A stretch of 37,707 nucleotides of DNA from Chrysomallon squamiferum (GCA_012295275.1 CM022667.1:4268001-4305707); one strand, 5' to 3'; positions 10,818 through 22,239 are shown, counted from the first letter of the stretch. Numbers and translations are program-made. The notes: generated by a model from the letters alone, not told the origin.

Positions 10818-11632
10818 ATGGATCATAACAACGTAAGTTTGTTACAAAATAAAGAATGGAAACAGCGTGACACAGTTCACAGTGGTTCAGGTGGCAGTAA
10901 CACGGGCACTGACGAGCCGCTCATCAAACGAAATAGAGAAGACATTTTAGAAAGTTTTGTAAATCCTGTCCGAAAATATCAGCCAAGAAAAAATTTGTTT
11001 GGAAAATGTGACAAAGAAAAAGAAACAGAAAAAGAGAAAAATAAATTCTGGATAAAGGTCATTCTGCTTTTTGCTGTCATCAACATTTTACTGATCATAG
11101 CTACAGCTCTGCTTTTCATTCCAAAACGTGTGGAGTCAAACCGTTGTACAATGGGACGACGACGTCTGCATTCCGTGCAAAAATGTTTATCTCATCAGCG
11201 ATGACAAAATTGACAACATTTACGACTTCGACGTTCAAGAAGATGGAAATACGTGCTGTCCTGTTCGTGAGAAAAACCTGATCGACATCGTAACAAAGGT
11301 TTTTATTATTATTACTATTATTATTATTATTATTATTATTACTAGTAGTAGTAGTAGTAGCAGTACTAGCAGCATCAGCAGCAGTAGTATTGTTATGGTT
11401 GTTGTTGTTAATGGTTTATAAATTGGGTGTTATATGGGTTTACAAATGCTATTGTTAGCAAAGGAAGTTATTTAAGTTTTTACGAGAATTCAGTGATGTA
11501 AAATTAGATTTCTAATTACCTCTGCAGGAAGAGCAACTTATTTTGATAATAAAAAATGTTTCGAGATACGATTTAATTTTCGAATTCTGCTTTTCTATAA
11601 TAATAAAGCACAACAAAATTTTTCATTAATAA

Positions 11633-11663
<31 letters not shown>

Positions 11664-14600
11664 TCTATTTTTACTTGGTGTTTTCAATTTTTGTAATATG
11701 ATAAACATTATTGAAACAAATATAATGATCGAAGTTCATCAAATTATGATATCTCTCTTAATAAGCAAGATAATGGAATCGATTCCTCCACTGAATTAAA
11801 AGATTAACAATATTGATTAATTCTACCTACAAACACAGTATTTTCATATTCTAATTTTCTGTAAAAAGATGTGCAACACACACTTTCTCATTTTATCTTA
11901 AGGGAAAAAAAGGAAAAAGAAGAGAAAAGAAAATAAAAGTTAAATGATTATTCAGTTAAACAGTGTTATACACTAAAATAAAAATTATTAACACTCAAAC
12001 TATCTCTACTAGTACATACTGTTACCACTGCCCCATACTGCTACTGCTGCCACATACTGTTACTGCTGCCCCATACTGCTACTGCTGCCACATACTGTCA
12101 CTGCTGCCACATACTGCTACTGCTGCCCCATACTGTCACTGCTGCCACATACTGCTACTGCTGCCACATACTGTCACTGCTGCCCCATACTGGCACTGCA
12201 TCCCCATACTGGCACTGCATCCCCATACTGCTACTGCTGCCCCATACTGCTACTGCTGCCACATACTGCTACTGCTGCCACATACTGTCACTGCTGTCAC
12301 ATACTGCTACTGCTGCCACATACTGCTACTGCTGCCACATACTGTCACTGCTGCCACATACTATTACTGCTGCCACATACTGTCACTGCTGCCACATACT
12401 GCTACTGCTACTGCTGCCCCATACTGCTACTGCTGCCACATACTCTCACTGCTGCCACATACTATCACTGCTGCCACATACTGTTACTGCTGCCCCATAC
12501 TGTCACTGCTGCCCCATACTGCTACTGCTGCCCCATACTGCTACTGCTGCCACATATTGCTACAGCTGCCACATACTGCTACTGCTGCCACATACTGTTA
12601 CTGCTGCCGCCAAATACTGTTACTGCTGCCCCATACTGCTGCTGCTGCCCCATACTGCTACTGCTGCCCCATACTGCTACTGCTGCCACATACTGTCACT
12701 GCTGCCACATACTGCTACTGCTGCCCCATACTGTCACTGCTGCCACATACTGTCACTGCTGCCACATACTGCTACTGCTGCCCCATACTGCTACTGCTGC
12801 CCCATACTGCTACTGCTGCCCCATACTGCTACTGCTGCCACATACTGTCACTGCTGTCACATACTGCTACTGCTGCCACATACTGCTACTGCTGCCACAT
12901 ACTGTCACTGCTGCCACATACTCTTACTGCTGCCACATACTGTCACTGCTGCCACATACTGCTACTGCTGCCACTGCCACATACTGTCACTGCTTCCATA
13001 TACTGCTACTGCTGCCAAATACTGTTACTGCTGCCCCATACTGCTACTGCTGCCACATACTGCTACTGCTGCCACATACTGTTACCGCTGCCACATACTG
13101 TTACCGCTGCCACATGCTTTTACCACTGCCACATACTGCTACCGCTGCCACATGCTTTTACCACTGCCACATACTGTTACTGCTGCCCCATACTGCTACT
13201 GCTGCCACATACTGTTACTGCTGCCACAGACTGCTACTGCTGCCACATACTGTCACTGCTGCCACATACTGGCACTGCTACTGCTGCCACTGCCACATAC
13301 TGTCACTGCTGCCATATCCTGCTACTGCTGCCCCATACTGCTACTGCTGCCACATAATGTTACTGCTGCCACATAATGTTACTGGTGCCCCATACTGCTA
13401 CTGCTGGCACATACTGTCACTGCTGCCCCATACTGGTACTGCGACTGCTGCCACATACTGGTACTGCGACTGCTGCCACATACTGGTACTGGTACTGCTG
13501 CCACATACTGGTACTGCTACTGCTGCCACTGCCACATACTGTCACTGCTGCCATATACTGTTACTGCTGCCACATACTGTCACTGCTGCCACATACTGGT
13601 ACTGCTACTGCTGCCACATACTGGTACTGCTGCCACATACTGGTACTGCTACCACATACTGGTACTGCTACTGCTGCCACTGCCACATACTGTCACTGCT
13701 TCCATATACTGCTACTGCTGACACATACTGCTACTGCTGCCACATACTGTCACTGCTGCCACATACTGTCACTGCTGCCACTGCCACATACTGTCACTGC
13801 TGCCATATACTGCTACTGCTGCCCCATACTGCTACTGCTGCCACATACTGCTACTGGTGCCACATACTGTCACTGCTGCCCCATACTGCTACTGCTGCCC
13901 CATACTGTCACTGCTGCCCCATACTGCTACTGCTGCCACATACTGCTACTGCTGCCACATACTGCCACTGCTGCCACATACTGTCACTGCTGCCACATAC
14001 TGTCACTGCTGTCACATACTGGTACTGCTACTGCTGCCACATACTGGTACTGCTGCCCCATACTGCTACTGCTGCCCCATACTGCTACTGCTGCCACATA
14101 CTGTCACTGCTGCCACATACTGCTACTGCTGCCACATACTGCTACTGCTGCCACATACTGTCACTGCTGCCACATACTGCTACTGCTGCCACATACTGCT
14201 ACTGCTGCCCCATACTGCTACTGCTGCCACATACTGTCACTGCTGCCACATACTGCTACTGCTGCCCCATACTGCTACTGCTGCCACATACTGTCACTGC
14301 TGCCATATCCTGCTACAGCTGCCCCATACTGCTACTGCTGCCACATAATGTTACTGCTGCCACATACTGTTACTGCTGCCCCATACTGCTACTGCTGGTA
14401 CATACTGTCACTGCTGCCCCATACTGGTACTGCGACTGCTGCCACATACTGGTACTGCGACTGCTGCCACATACTGGTACTGCTACTGCTGTCACATACT
14501 GGTACTGCTACTGCTGCCACATACTGTTACTGCTGTCACATACTGCTACTGCTGCCACATACTGCTACTGCTGCCACATACTGCTACTGCTGCCACATAC

Positions 14601-16044
14601 TGTCACTGCTGCCACATACTCCCACTGCTGCCACATACTGCTACTGCTGCCACATACTCTCACTGCTGCCACATACTGTCACTGCTGCCACATACTGTTA
14701 CTGCTACCCCATACTGTCACTGCTGCCACATACTGCTACTGCTGTCACATATTGTCACTGCTGCCACATACTGTCACTGCTGCCACTGCCACATACTGTC
14801 ACTGCTGCCATATACTGCTACTGCTGCCATATACTGCTACTGCTGCCAGATACAGCTACTGCTGCCCCATACTGCTACTGCTGCCACATACTGCTACTGC
14901 TTCCACATACTGTCACTGCTGCTCCATACTGCTACTGCTGCCCCATACTGCTACATACTGCTACTGCTGCCACATACTGTCACTGCTGCCACATACTGTC
15001 ACTACTGCCACATACTGTCACTACTGCCACATACTGTCACTACTGCCACATTCTGCTACTGCTGCCCCATACTGCTACTGCTGCCATATAATGTTACTGC
15101 TGCCCCATACTGCTACTGCTGCCACATACTGCTACTGCTGCCAGATACAGCTACTGCTGCCCCATACTGCTACTGCTGCCACATACTGCTACTGCTTCTA
15201 GATACTGTCACTGCTGCCCCATACTGCTACTGCTGCCCCATACTGCTACATACTGCTACTGCTGCCACATACTGTCACTGCTGCCAGATACTGTCACTGC
15301 TGCCACATACTGTCACTGCTGCCACATACTGCTACTGCTGCCACATACTGTCACTGCTGCCACATACTGTCACTGCTGCCACATACTGCTACTGCTGCCA
15401 CATACTGTCACTGCTGCCACATACTGTCACTGCTGCCACATACTGTCACTGCTGCCACATACTGCTACTGCTGCCCCATACTGCTACTGCTGCCCCATAC
15501 TGCTACTGCTGCCAAATACTGTCACTGCTGCTACATACTGCTACTGCTGCCACATACTGTCACTGCTGCCACATACTGCTACTGCTGCCACATACTGTTA
15601 CTGCTGCCAAATACTGTCACTGCTGCCACATACTGCTACTGCTGCCACATACTGCTACTGCTGCCAAATACTTTCACTGCTGTCCCATACTGCTACTGCT
15701 GCCACATACTGTTACTGCTGCCACAGACTGCTACTGCTGCCACATACTGTTACTGCTGCCCCATACTGCTACTGCTGCCACATACTGTTACTGCTGCCAC
15801 AGACTGCTACTGCTGCTACATACTGTTACTGTTATTTGACATTTGTGACATACACACACATGCATATACATATATATATTCGTACGCAGTATACATACTC
15901 CGATACACACACACAGACTCACGTATATATGTCGTATTTTTTCAGATTCTGAATTATCTTATAATGGATAAAATGACCTCTCAGCACATCTACGCGAAAC
16001 TGACTGGGCGAGGTCAGATGAAGTCAAAGTTCATTAAAGCTTAA
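10818..16044 (+). pseudogene. Copy e: membrane-stalk protein with an 8-base deletion; exons 10818-11298 and 15946-16044
   Basis: Exon 1 starts MDHNNVSLLQNKEWKQRD and is intact through DEPLI, the Lys/Glu-rich segment and the membrane helix to FIPKRVES. Compared with b, eight bases are missing at about 11134-11138. The lost piece is bounded by a GTCA direct repeat in copy b, a slippage or end-joining signature. The next frame keeps TVVQWDDDVCIPC..., DGNTCC and IDIVTK to the donor 11298/11299. Exon 2 (15946, after TTTTTTCAG) is the least damaged in the array: ILNYLIMDKMTSQHIYAKLTG, then RGQMKSKFIKA and TAA at 16042-16044. 'HIYAKLTGR' resembles the start of a TNF homology domain, but none follows. 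The 4.6-kb intron is mostly the 19-bp minisatellite. Confidence 0.55.
12012..15831. repeat. 19-bp minisatellite, about 200 units, in the copy e intron
   Basis: The unit is CATACTGCTACTGCTGCCA, with common variants carrying TGTCACTG, TGTTACTG, TGGTACTG and CCCCATA. Three units make 57 bases without a stop, so all three plus frames stay open for hundreds of codons with a 19-residue period (Cys/Tyr/Leu/Pro/His-rich). Rare variants mark larger duplications. 'ccatatcctgctac' recurs at about 13313 and 14303, and 'cacataatgttactg' at about 13351 and 14341 (both about 990 apart). 'ccagatacagctactg' recurs at about 14847 and 15142 (about 295 apart). Confidence 0.92.
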
Positions 16045-16253
16045 AAGGTAATGTGTTATTAAAAATATTGAATATAATACAGATATGTTCATTGTTTTAC
16101 CATATATTAGCTATTTATTTTACATAAGAAATATAATTTACAAGACTGTTTGTTAGTTTGTGTTGGTGTATCTTGGGTGTGTAGGTGTGTATGGAGAGAG
16201 AGTGAGTGAGTGAGTGAGTGTGTGAGTGTGTGTGTGTGTGTGTGTGTGAAACA

Positions 16254-16298
<45 letters not shown>

Positions 16299-16330
16299 TT
16301 GCAGAAGGACAAAATACGCTCCACTGGAAT
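16045..16330. other. 3' flank of copy e with GT/GA and TTA repeats
   Basis: Sequence after the copy e stop aligns with the flank of copy b exon 2 (about 5660-5760), ending in a different microsatellite: GAGT/GT (about 16195-16250) and TTA (16254-16300). Confidence 0.5.
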
Positions 16331-16507
16331 GAAAAAACACAGCCAATGAAAACTTACAGGAAGTATTACGACTACTGTGATTGGTTAAAACATAATTGGC
16401 AAAGCGTCACATCTGATCTGATTCACTGGTTGGATACGAATGTTGTGTATAAACATTTCATCAGTGAGACATCGTCTTTAAACAAACATCATACGAACAA
16501 CCAGTTC
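16331..16507 (+). promoter_or_regulatory. Copy f promoter, truncated by the gap
   Basis: CCAAT at 16343-16347, inverted CCAAT at 16380-16384 and 16395-16399, and TATAAA at 16448-16453. The sequence is almost the same as the copy b promoter and ends inside the 5' leader ('cgaacaaccagttc') about 45 bases before the expected ATG. Exon 1 of copy f would lie in or beyond the gap. Confidence 0.55.
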
Positions 16508-16707
16508 NNNNNNNNNNNNNNNNNNNNNNNNNNNNNNNNNNNNNNNNNNNNNNNNNNNNNNNNNNNNNNNNNNNNNNNNNNNNNNNNNNNNNNNNNNNNN
16601 NNNNNNNNNNNNNNNNNNNNNNNNNNNNNNNNNNNNNNNNNNNNNNNNNNNNNNNNNNNNNNNNNNNNNNNNNNNNNNNNNNNNNNNNNNNNNNNNNNNN
16701 NNNNNNN
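16508..16707. other. Assembly gap, exactly 200 N
   Basis: All bases are N. The round length suggests a gap of unknown size. It separates the two gene families, so their true distance and even adjacency are not fixed by this sequence. Confidence 0.98.
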
Positions 16708-16739
16708 AATAGTTGTTCAAATATTTATTTAATTAATAC

Positions 16740-16741
<2 letters not shown>

Positions 16742-16793
<52 letters not shown>
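16742..16793. repeat. CT microsatellite
   Basis: About 26 CT repeats. The matching place in unit II (about 30298-30312) has only a short CT-rich remnant. Confidence 0.95.
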
Positions 16794-16795
<2 letters not shown>

Positions 16796-16999
16796 GTTTT
16801 ATGTTGTTTGTTTATTTAAATCTTACAAAGAACATTAAGCCAGTTACAGTTAAACGGGTCACAGTTGTGACAACATGGTGGTCATAATAAATTATCTGTA
16901 ATAATAATAAAAATGTAAATTGTTAATCTAAAACTGGGAATAAATAAATAAATAAATAAACATTCAAAATTTTTAAAAAAAAGGAAAGAAAGAAAAATG

Positions 17000-17033
17000 A
17001 AACAAAACCTTTTTATTAACATCATCAAAATCA

Positions 17034-17091
<58 letters not shown>

Positions 17092-17645
17092 CATTATTGT
17101 TGATGTTTTTGTTTATTCATTGATTCACATACATACTCGTAAGACTGGCAGAAAAATATTTTGTTTACGAGTTCTTAACATAATATAAATCCCATTCTGA
17201 TTTAAAAAACATGACTTTGTTACAGTTTAATGGTCTTACAACGCCTTTTTTTTTTTTTTTTTTTTTTTTTTCAATATTTTTATTTTAATGATAGCTGATA
17301 TATTGTGATCTGAATGACTTGAAGATAATAAAATTCATTACAGCTTGGGAAGATATTTACACTAAATGAACTATATCGATTTCAATATTTGATAATTTAT
17401 TTATTTTTCTGTTGCACAATATATTTTCCATTTATTATTAAATGTCTCCTGAAATAATAAGAAATATATATATATATATATATATACATATAAAATACTG
17501 GCAGGTATAATTAACGTTTTCCAAAAGTTACAGGTCACTACACCGAATAGGAAGATAATTTTGATAAATTATTATTCAGTTTATTGTTATTATTTTAAAA
17601 TTTTAAACTCAGAATTTTATTCTCTGTCCTTGTCAGTATGACTTA

Positions 17646-17700
<55 letters not shown>

Positions 17701-17710
17701 TACAAAATAA
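17000..17710. other. AT-rich intergenic sequence at the start of unit I
   Basis: It holds TTA (17037-17090), poly-T (17248-17271), TA (17467-17486) and AAT (17647-17700) runs. The complex parts (about 17110-17240 and 17300-17460) match 30633-30790 and 31701-31830. No gene was recognised. Confidence 0.5.
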
Positions 17711-17734
17711 TAATCATAAGAATAACAATAAATA

Positions 17735-18060
17735 GTTATTGCCTGCCGGAAAAAGCCGAAGATTTATGATCCAAAACGAATGTTTTAGTCTCGATCTACT
17801 CAGACTATTACGTGTGTAATCAGCAACCCGGAAAACAAACAGCGAAATGTGTGAACTACGTGCATTTCTATGTCGATAAAGTGAAGCCACGAACATTTCC
17901 AGCGAACTTTTAGAACTGTTACGTCAAAGAATTATCGGTTGGTTAACGGAACAAGCTGTCATTAGTGATAACTCTATAACCAAGTATTTGCTGTTGTTTT
18001 TCCTTTTCAATTCCAGCATTAATGTACTGGTTATTACCAGTAGCATATCTACCCTGAATA
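17735..18060 (+). promoter_or_regulatory. Conserved 0.3-kb block upstream of the vWA gene, unit I copy
   Basis: It is distinctly less AT-rich than its surroundings and nearly the same as 32065-32370. It runs from 'cctgccggaaaaagccg' to 'ctataaccaagtatttgc'. It lies about 2 kb before the leader exon. Preservation while flanking sequence drifts suggests a promoter, enhancer or non-coding first exon. A minus-strand open frame is closed by TAG in the second copy, so it is not read as protein. Confidence 0.4.
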
Positions 18061-18179
18061 AAAAAATAAATGCTACAAAAAAGAAGTCTAATGCCTGCAA
18101 AGTTTCTAATGCAAATTCACTGATTTGTTATTAAATTTTTCTTATCGTTGTTGCTGTTGTTTGTTGTTGCCATTGTTAT

Positions 18180-18202
18180 TGTCATTGTTGTTGTTGTTGT
18201 TG

Positions 18203-18252
<50 letters not shown>

Positions 18253-18460
18253 TCAGCTGTAAAACCTAAATAATAAAAATATTCGTCATTTCAGTGGAAT
18301 CACATTGTCATTACTGAGATCACTACAACAAACCAGAGAATAAATATTTTATTTATTTATTTGTTTGTTTGTCTGTTTTATTATTTTGTTTGTTAGTTGT
18401 TGTTGTTATTATTATTATTATTATTATTAATATTATTATTATTATTTAACCATTACGAAA
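18180..18460. repeat. TTG, TTA and TTTA/TTTG microsatellite cluster
   Basis: A TTG/TTA run lies at about 18186-18251, a TTTA/TTTG tract around 18350-18375 and another TTA run around 18410-18445. No gene was seen. Confidence 0.8.
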
Positions 18461-18722
18461 CATCAAGATAAATATGTGTCTATATGTTGTCATTTTTATT
18501 TATTTATTCCCCCTCCACCCCATTTTAAAGACAGAAAACAAGTCAGTTTAATGGGTAATTAACTGTGCTCAAATATCGTTTGTATTCTGGCCTAAAACAT
18601 TTTTTTATTTACATCTATTGTAACTATTTCCACCCTTTTTGATATTAATTTTATTTTGCTGTCTATTATTCCATTGGTTATTTTTCTCATTTGTTTTATT
18701 TTATTTCATTTCTAAATACTGC

Positions 18723-18723
<1 letters not shown>

Positions 18724-18808
<85 letters not shown>
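18724..18808. repeat. TC microsatellite
   Basis: About 42 uninterrupted TC repeats. The unit II counterpart is 32670-32740. Confidence 0.95.
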
Positions 18809-18811
<3 letters not shown>

Positions 18812-19440
18812 GTGTAGGAAAATACTTTAAAAGGCAGTTTTTAAATTTTAAAGTTATATTTTCACCGACGTACGTAGGAATTTTTAATCTACGAGCTTCA
18901 GGGAGTTGAGTTCAAGTCTGGCTCGGGATGTGATAAGGCAGAGATTGCACGCGACAGCGGTTACGTTTGTTGAACAGGAGATCGTGGGAAATAATTCTAA
19001 ACTTTGGCCTTGCTTTATTAAACATTTAACACCGGGTAGTTTTACGATACTCTTCTCTACAGAATTTTTTTTTTTTTTTGCTTTTTTTTTTGTTACTGTC
19101 ATTTGTCAGTGTAATCTGTATCATTAACGGCGTAATGTTTAAGATGTATGTATGTTTGTATGTATATTTGTATGTATGTATGTATGCAAATTTGTATACC
19201 CGTGACCGATTCCGTCTTTAATTATTTTAACTCAAATTTCCACAAAACTGTAAACAATTTACAGGCGTTTATATTATTCTATATTATTATAAAATATGTT
19301 CTGTACATAAATAAATAATTCAAACTGCACTCTTGTTGATGTATTTATTTATCTAGTGGATATATATTTCACAGTCACAATTTAGAACTTGCCAGTCTTT
19401 GCCATAGTGTATAAAACACCTAGACTCCGTAACAAGCAGT
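18809..19440. other. Sequence present in unit I but missing from unit II
   Basis: Unit II passes from its TC run almost directly to the block matching 19440. This stretch includes a less AT-rich segment (18880-19050) with a weak B-box-like string ('gagttcaagtctggc'). It could be an old insertion; no open reading frame is convincing. Confidence 0.35.
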
Positions 19441-19800
19441 TTAAGCATTGACACCGTGACATTTACGTATATGTACTGAACAAGTTGATTTTATTATCTG
19501 ATCAGAAACTCTGTTTTCCCAGTTTCTTCTCTCAGTACGAAGATATATTTAACTGAAAATGCATTGAAAAATATTTGATGTCTTGAAAATTAATCTTTAT
19601 CAGCGTCATTAATAGATATACATTTCAAACGTTTTTGACATTTTGACCTTCGCTCACTAACAGACTTTGTAGACAACCACCCAGGCGTACATAGACCACT
19701 GACTGGAAAACGTTCTTTCATTATCTGATAGAATGATTGCGTGCTGGTAGTATTGTTATGTGCCAATAGATGAGTTTTCTTGTTGGAAATTATCCAAAAA

Positions 19801-19804
<4 letters not shown>
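19441..19804. other. Block shared with unit II (about 32805-33108)
   Basis: The two copies align well ('gatattgattgcgtgctggt'-type segments) and both end at a GT run. No coding sequence was recognised. Confidence 0.45.

Positions 19805-19861
<57 letters not shown>
19805..19861. repeat. GT microsatellite
   Basis: About 28 GT repeats. The unit II counterpart is 33108-33160. Confidence 0.95.
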
Positions 19862-19864
<3 letters not shown>

Positions 19865-20115
19865 GTATTCAAAAAGGTGTTAATTTATATTTTCTTGTTC
19901 AGTGTAATTTGCTAGCTACGTTTCAGTCCATTTCAGTAGTAATGAAGCTGTTCTATGTAACAACTAGTATAAACAAAATATGTCCTGTTTCAGTTTCAGT
20001 ATGACGCTATGTTCAACTCAGACTGAATAATAAAGACGTAGCCACTGACAACTAGTAAACATAATATTAAATTTTTCATTGTGCGCATTACACAAGAAGA
20101 CAGTATTCGGACATC

Positions 20116-20125
20116 ATGGAGAACT
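20116..20125 (+). CDS. Leader exon of the unit I vWA gene (M-E-N)
   Basis: ATG GAG AAC T is followed by a strong donor GTGAGT at 20126. The ATG has G at +4. The exon ends after one base of a codon (phase 1), which matches the next exon (22030, starting with two bases of a codon) and would give MEN-Y-SIRADKLDLAIVMD. No equivalent was found in unit II, where the region between about 33400 and 33445 appears deleted. The exon is very short, so the call rests on phase, splice motif and position. Confidence 0.45.
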
Positions 20126-20586
20126 GTGAGTTTTATATATTTCTTTGTTGTTCTTGTGTTTGTGTCAATTTGTTAATTTGAAGAAAAAAAACAGAAGAAT
20201 AATAATCCCTTAACACAACTAACGAAATAAAACGAAATAAGAACAAAGAAAAAGTATAAAAATAGAAACAAGACGGTTGAAGTTTACGGTCAGTAATTGG
20301 CTAGTAATAATAAGAAAAAGAAATTGTCTATACAACGACATCGTTTTACAATTAGCATTTATGTCTTAAAGCAGACAGCTACAGCTTTTATTTACTTATT
20401 TATTTATTTATTGTTTCCATATTTTCAAAACTGTTTGTATCGTATTTGGATATATATATATTATTATTTTGTCATGGTGGTGTCTTATCATGCGACTTAC
20501 TTTATAAGTTTGAGTTTCTTGTTGTTAATCAGCTGTACTTTAAAACACATCGCTTCATGTTGGCAGCCATTTTGTTTCAGAGCATA

Positions 20587-20628
<42 letters not shown>

Positions 20629-21324
20629 GAAAGTTCAGTTTTAGGATAATGAAACTGTCTAATACCAAGAATATTTTTTTTTTGATATTTTTTAATCATC
20701 AGTCGGTTTCATGATTTATAAATTTGAATCACTGACCTACAGTTAAATGTTAAATAGTTATTACCAGTTCTTAATTAACAATCAGGAATATTTTACATGA
20801 AAATAATACTAGCACCGTAGTATTAGTTCATTGTTTTATTTCAGATGATGCGCGTGCGTGTCTGTAGGGGGAGGGGTGGTAACCGGAAAAAAAAAACAAA
20901 AACTAGTGAACAGAATTTCACATAAAAAAACTCCATTCCACTCGTATCACGTGATATGTTTTCCTCAAGAATGAAGAGTTCTCAAGGAAAAGATAAAACA
21001 AGTTTAGACATGTTGCTCGTTTGCTCAGTAAAGACATTTACTCTTAGTACACAAATTATTGTCATTAAGTTGATTACTATGATTAACGCCGATCTTGACT
21101 GTAATTATTGAAAATAAATACTATTTTAATCAACTACATTTTATGGAAAATACCGTGACTAAGATAAGAATTTTGTTTCTCTTTAAACAGTCAATTATAA
21201 TAAAACAGAAATACAAGCCTCTGTGGACGAGGCTTTCTGCTACATGTAAAGCAATTAATAGAATCTGACACGTGTATTTAACACTTTGTTACAATGATCA
21301 AGATTTTGCTTAATGATGTGACAG

Positions 21325-21397
21325 ATAAACGCCTGACATACTGTAACTGGCTATGATGTTTTTGCTTCCAAAAGGGCATTTGTTGATGAAAATACAG
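21325..21397 (+). pseudogene. Mini-exon M1, decayed
   Basis: It is preceded by the same acceptor module as the other short exons ('taacactttgtt' ... GTGACAG). Its end 'gcttccaaaag' resembles M2 'gccttcacgag' and M3 'gcttcacggg'. It has in-frame stops and no GT: the intron-like 'ttaaatatattttaca' follows without a donor. It is taken as a dead relative of M2 and M3. Confidence 0.4.
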
Positions 21398-22029
21398 TTA
21401 AATATATTTTACATTATGTTTTAGACCAAATCAAAAATAATTTTTATTTAAAATAATTTGTAATCTCATTTACAGACATATCAAATGAGGGGTATGATTT
21501 ATCTAGTATGATAACTGAGTTTTATCTATTAAATATGCAGGTGTTGGCATTATGAATCAGTATATAAATGTAGTTTTGTTTTAATTTTTATGCAAATAAA
21601 ATATTTACACTAAAATATATTTATATTCATTTTTATTGTACAGTTCATATGCATGCAGACATGCACACATGTACAGAAATAGTGATATTGCATTGATTAA
21701 TGTTTTACATTTGATGATTTTTTTATTTGAAAGAATATTGTCTCAGAATGTTATTCCAAGGAACATTAATAAAAAAAAAAAAAAATAAATAAAATAAAAT
21801 TTTAAAAAAAAAAAAAAAAAAAATTGTTTTATGAAAAAATTTTCTTATGAAAGGTCTTACAAAAAGGAAACGAAACAATCAACAAACAAAAAACTGTCCT
21901 ATGAGCCAGTATTCTTATGAAAGTTTTCACATCAAAGATATGTAATAAATATATTGATATGTGTATCTAACACTTTGTTGTAAAGAATCAAATGATGAAA
22001 ACTGAGTCTTTTACTGATTAATTTGTCAG

Positions 22030-22080
22030 ATTCCATCAGGGCGGATAAACTCGACTTGGCGATTGTCATGGACTGCACAG
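22030..22080 (+). CDS. vWA copy 1, exon A: first strand and MIDAS start
   Basis: The exon has 51 bases, acceptor TTGTCAG and donor GTAAATAT. It is phase 1 at both ends and encodes SIRADKLDLAIVMDCTG. DLAIVMDCTG followed by S-M-S from exon B is the vWA beta-1 strand with a DxTxS form of the MIDAS motif (metal-ion-dependent adhesion site). Exon B follows at 22330. Confidence 0.75.
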
Positions 22081-22239
22081 GTAAATATATTTTTCATTTT
22101 GTTTTTAACTGAATCAAAACTAATTTTCAATTTAAAAGAATTTAATTTGATTTACAGACATATCTAATGTATGGTACGGTATTATTATTAAATATTATTA
22201 AAATTATCATCATCATCACCATTATTAAATAGTATTAAG

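Larger units (their letters stand above)
9206..11530 (+). repeat. Segmental duplication, second copy (holds gene copies d and e)
   Basis: This is the partner of 438-2890, with the same order of upstream segment, short copy, short exon 2, TTTA tract and full-length exon 1. Homology to the b intron resumes around 11690-11810 and again at exon 2 (15946), so the duplicated unit was longer and has been stretched by repeat growth. Confidence 0.8.

Noticed and set aside
11963-15201. Very long overlapping plus-strand open frames (up to about 695 codons) rich in Cys, Tyr, His, Leu
   Set aside because: They are translations of the 19-bp minisatellite. Three units are 57 bases with no stop, so all three frames are open. 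There are no domains, and the array lies in an intron.
12012-15831. CRISPR-like array
   Set aside because: Units are contiguous with no unique spacers, and the setting is an intron-rich animal-type genome.
16107-16346. Minus-strand frames with Thr-His and Ser-Leu repeats next to copy f
   Set aside because: They are translations of GT, GAGT and TTA microsatellites.
16346-16732. Open frames running through the N block
   Set aside because: They consist mostly of unknown bases; only the promoter part is supported.
17714-17896. Minus-strand 60-codon frame inside the conserved 0.3-kb block
   Set aside because: The same frame is interrupted by TAG in the second copy, so the block is not conserved as protein.
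18639-18909. Ser-Leu repeat frames; similar ones at 32458-32775 and Cys-Val frames at 19780, 27649 and 33039
   Set aside because: They come from TC and GT dinucleotide runs.
18880-19060. Possible tRNA-derived SINE or tRNA (weak B-box); also about 6720
   Set aside because: No A-box at proper spacing, no cloverleaf and no second dispersed copy in the window.
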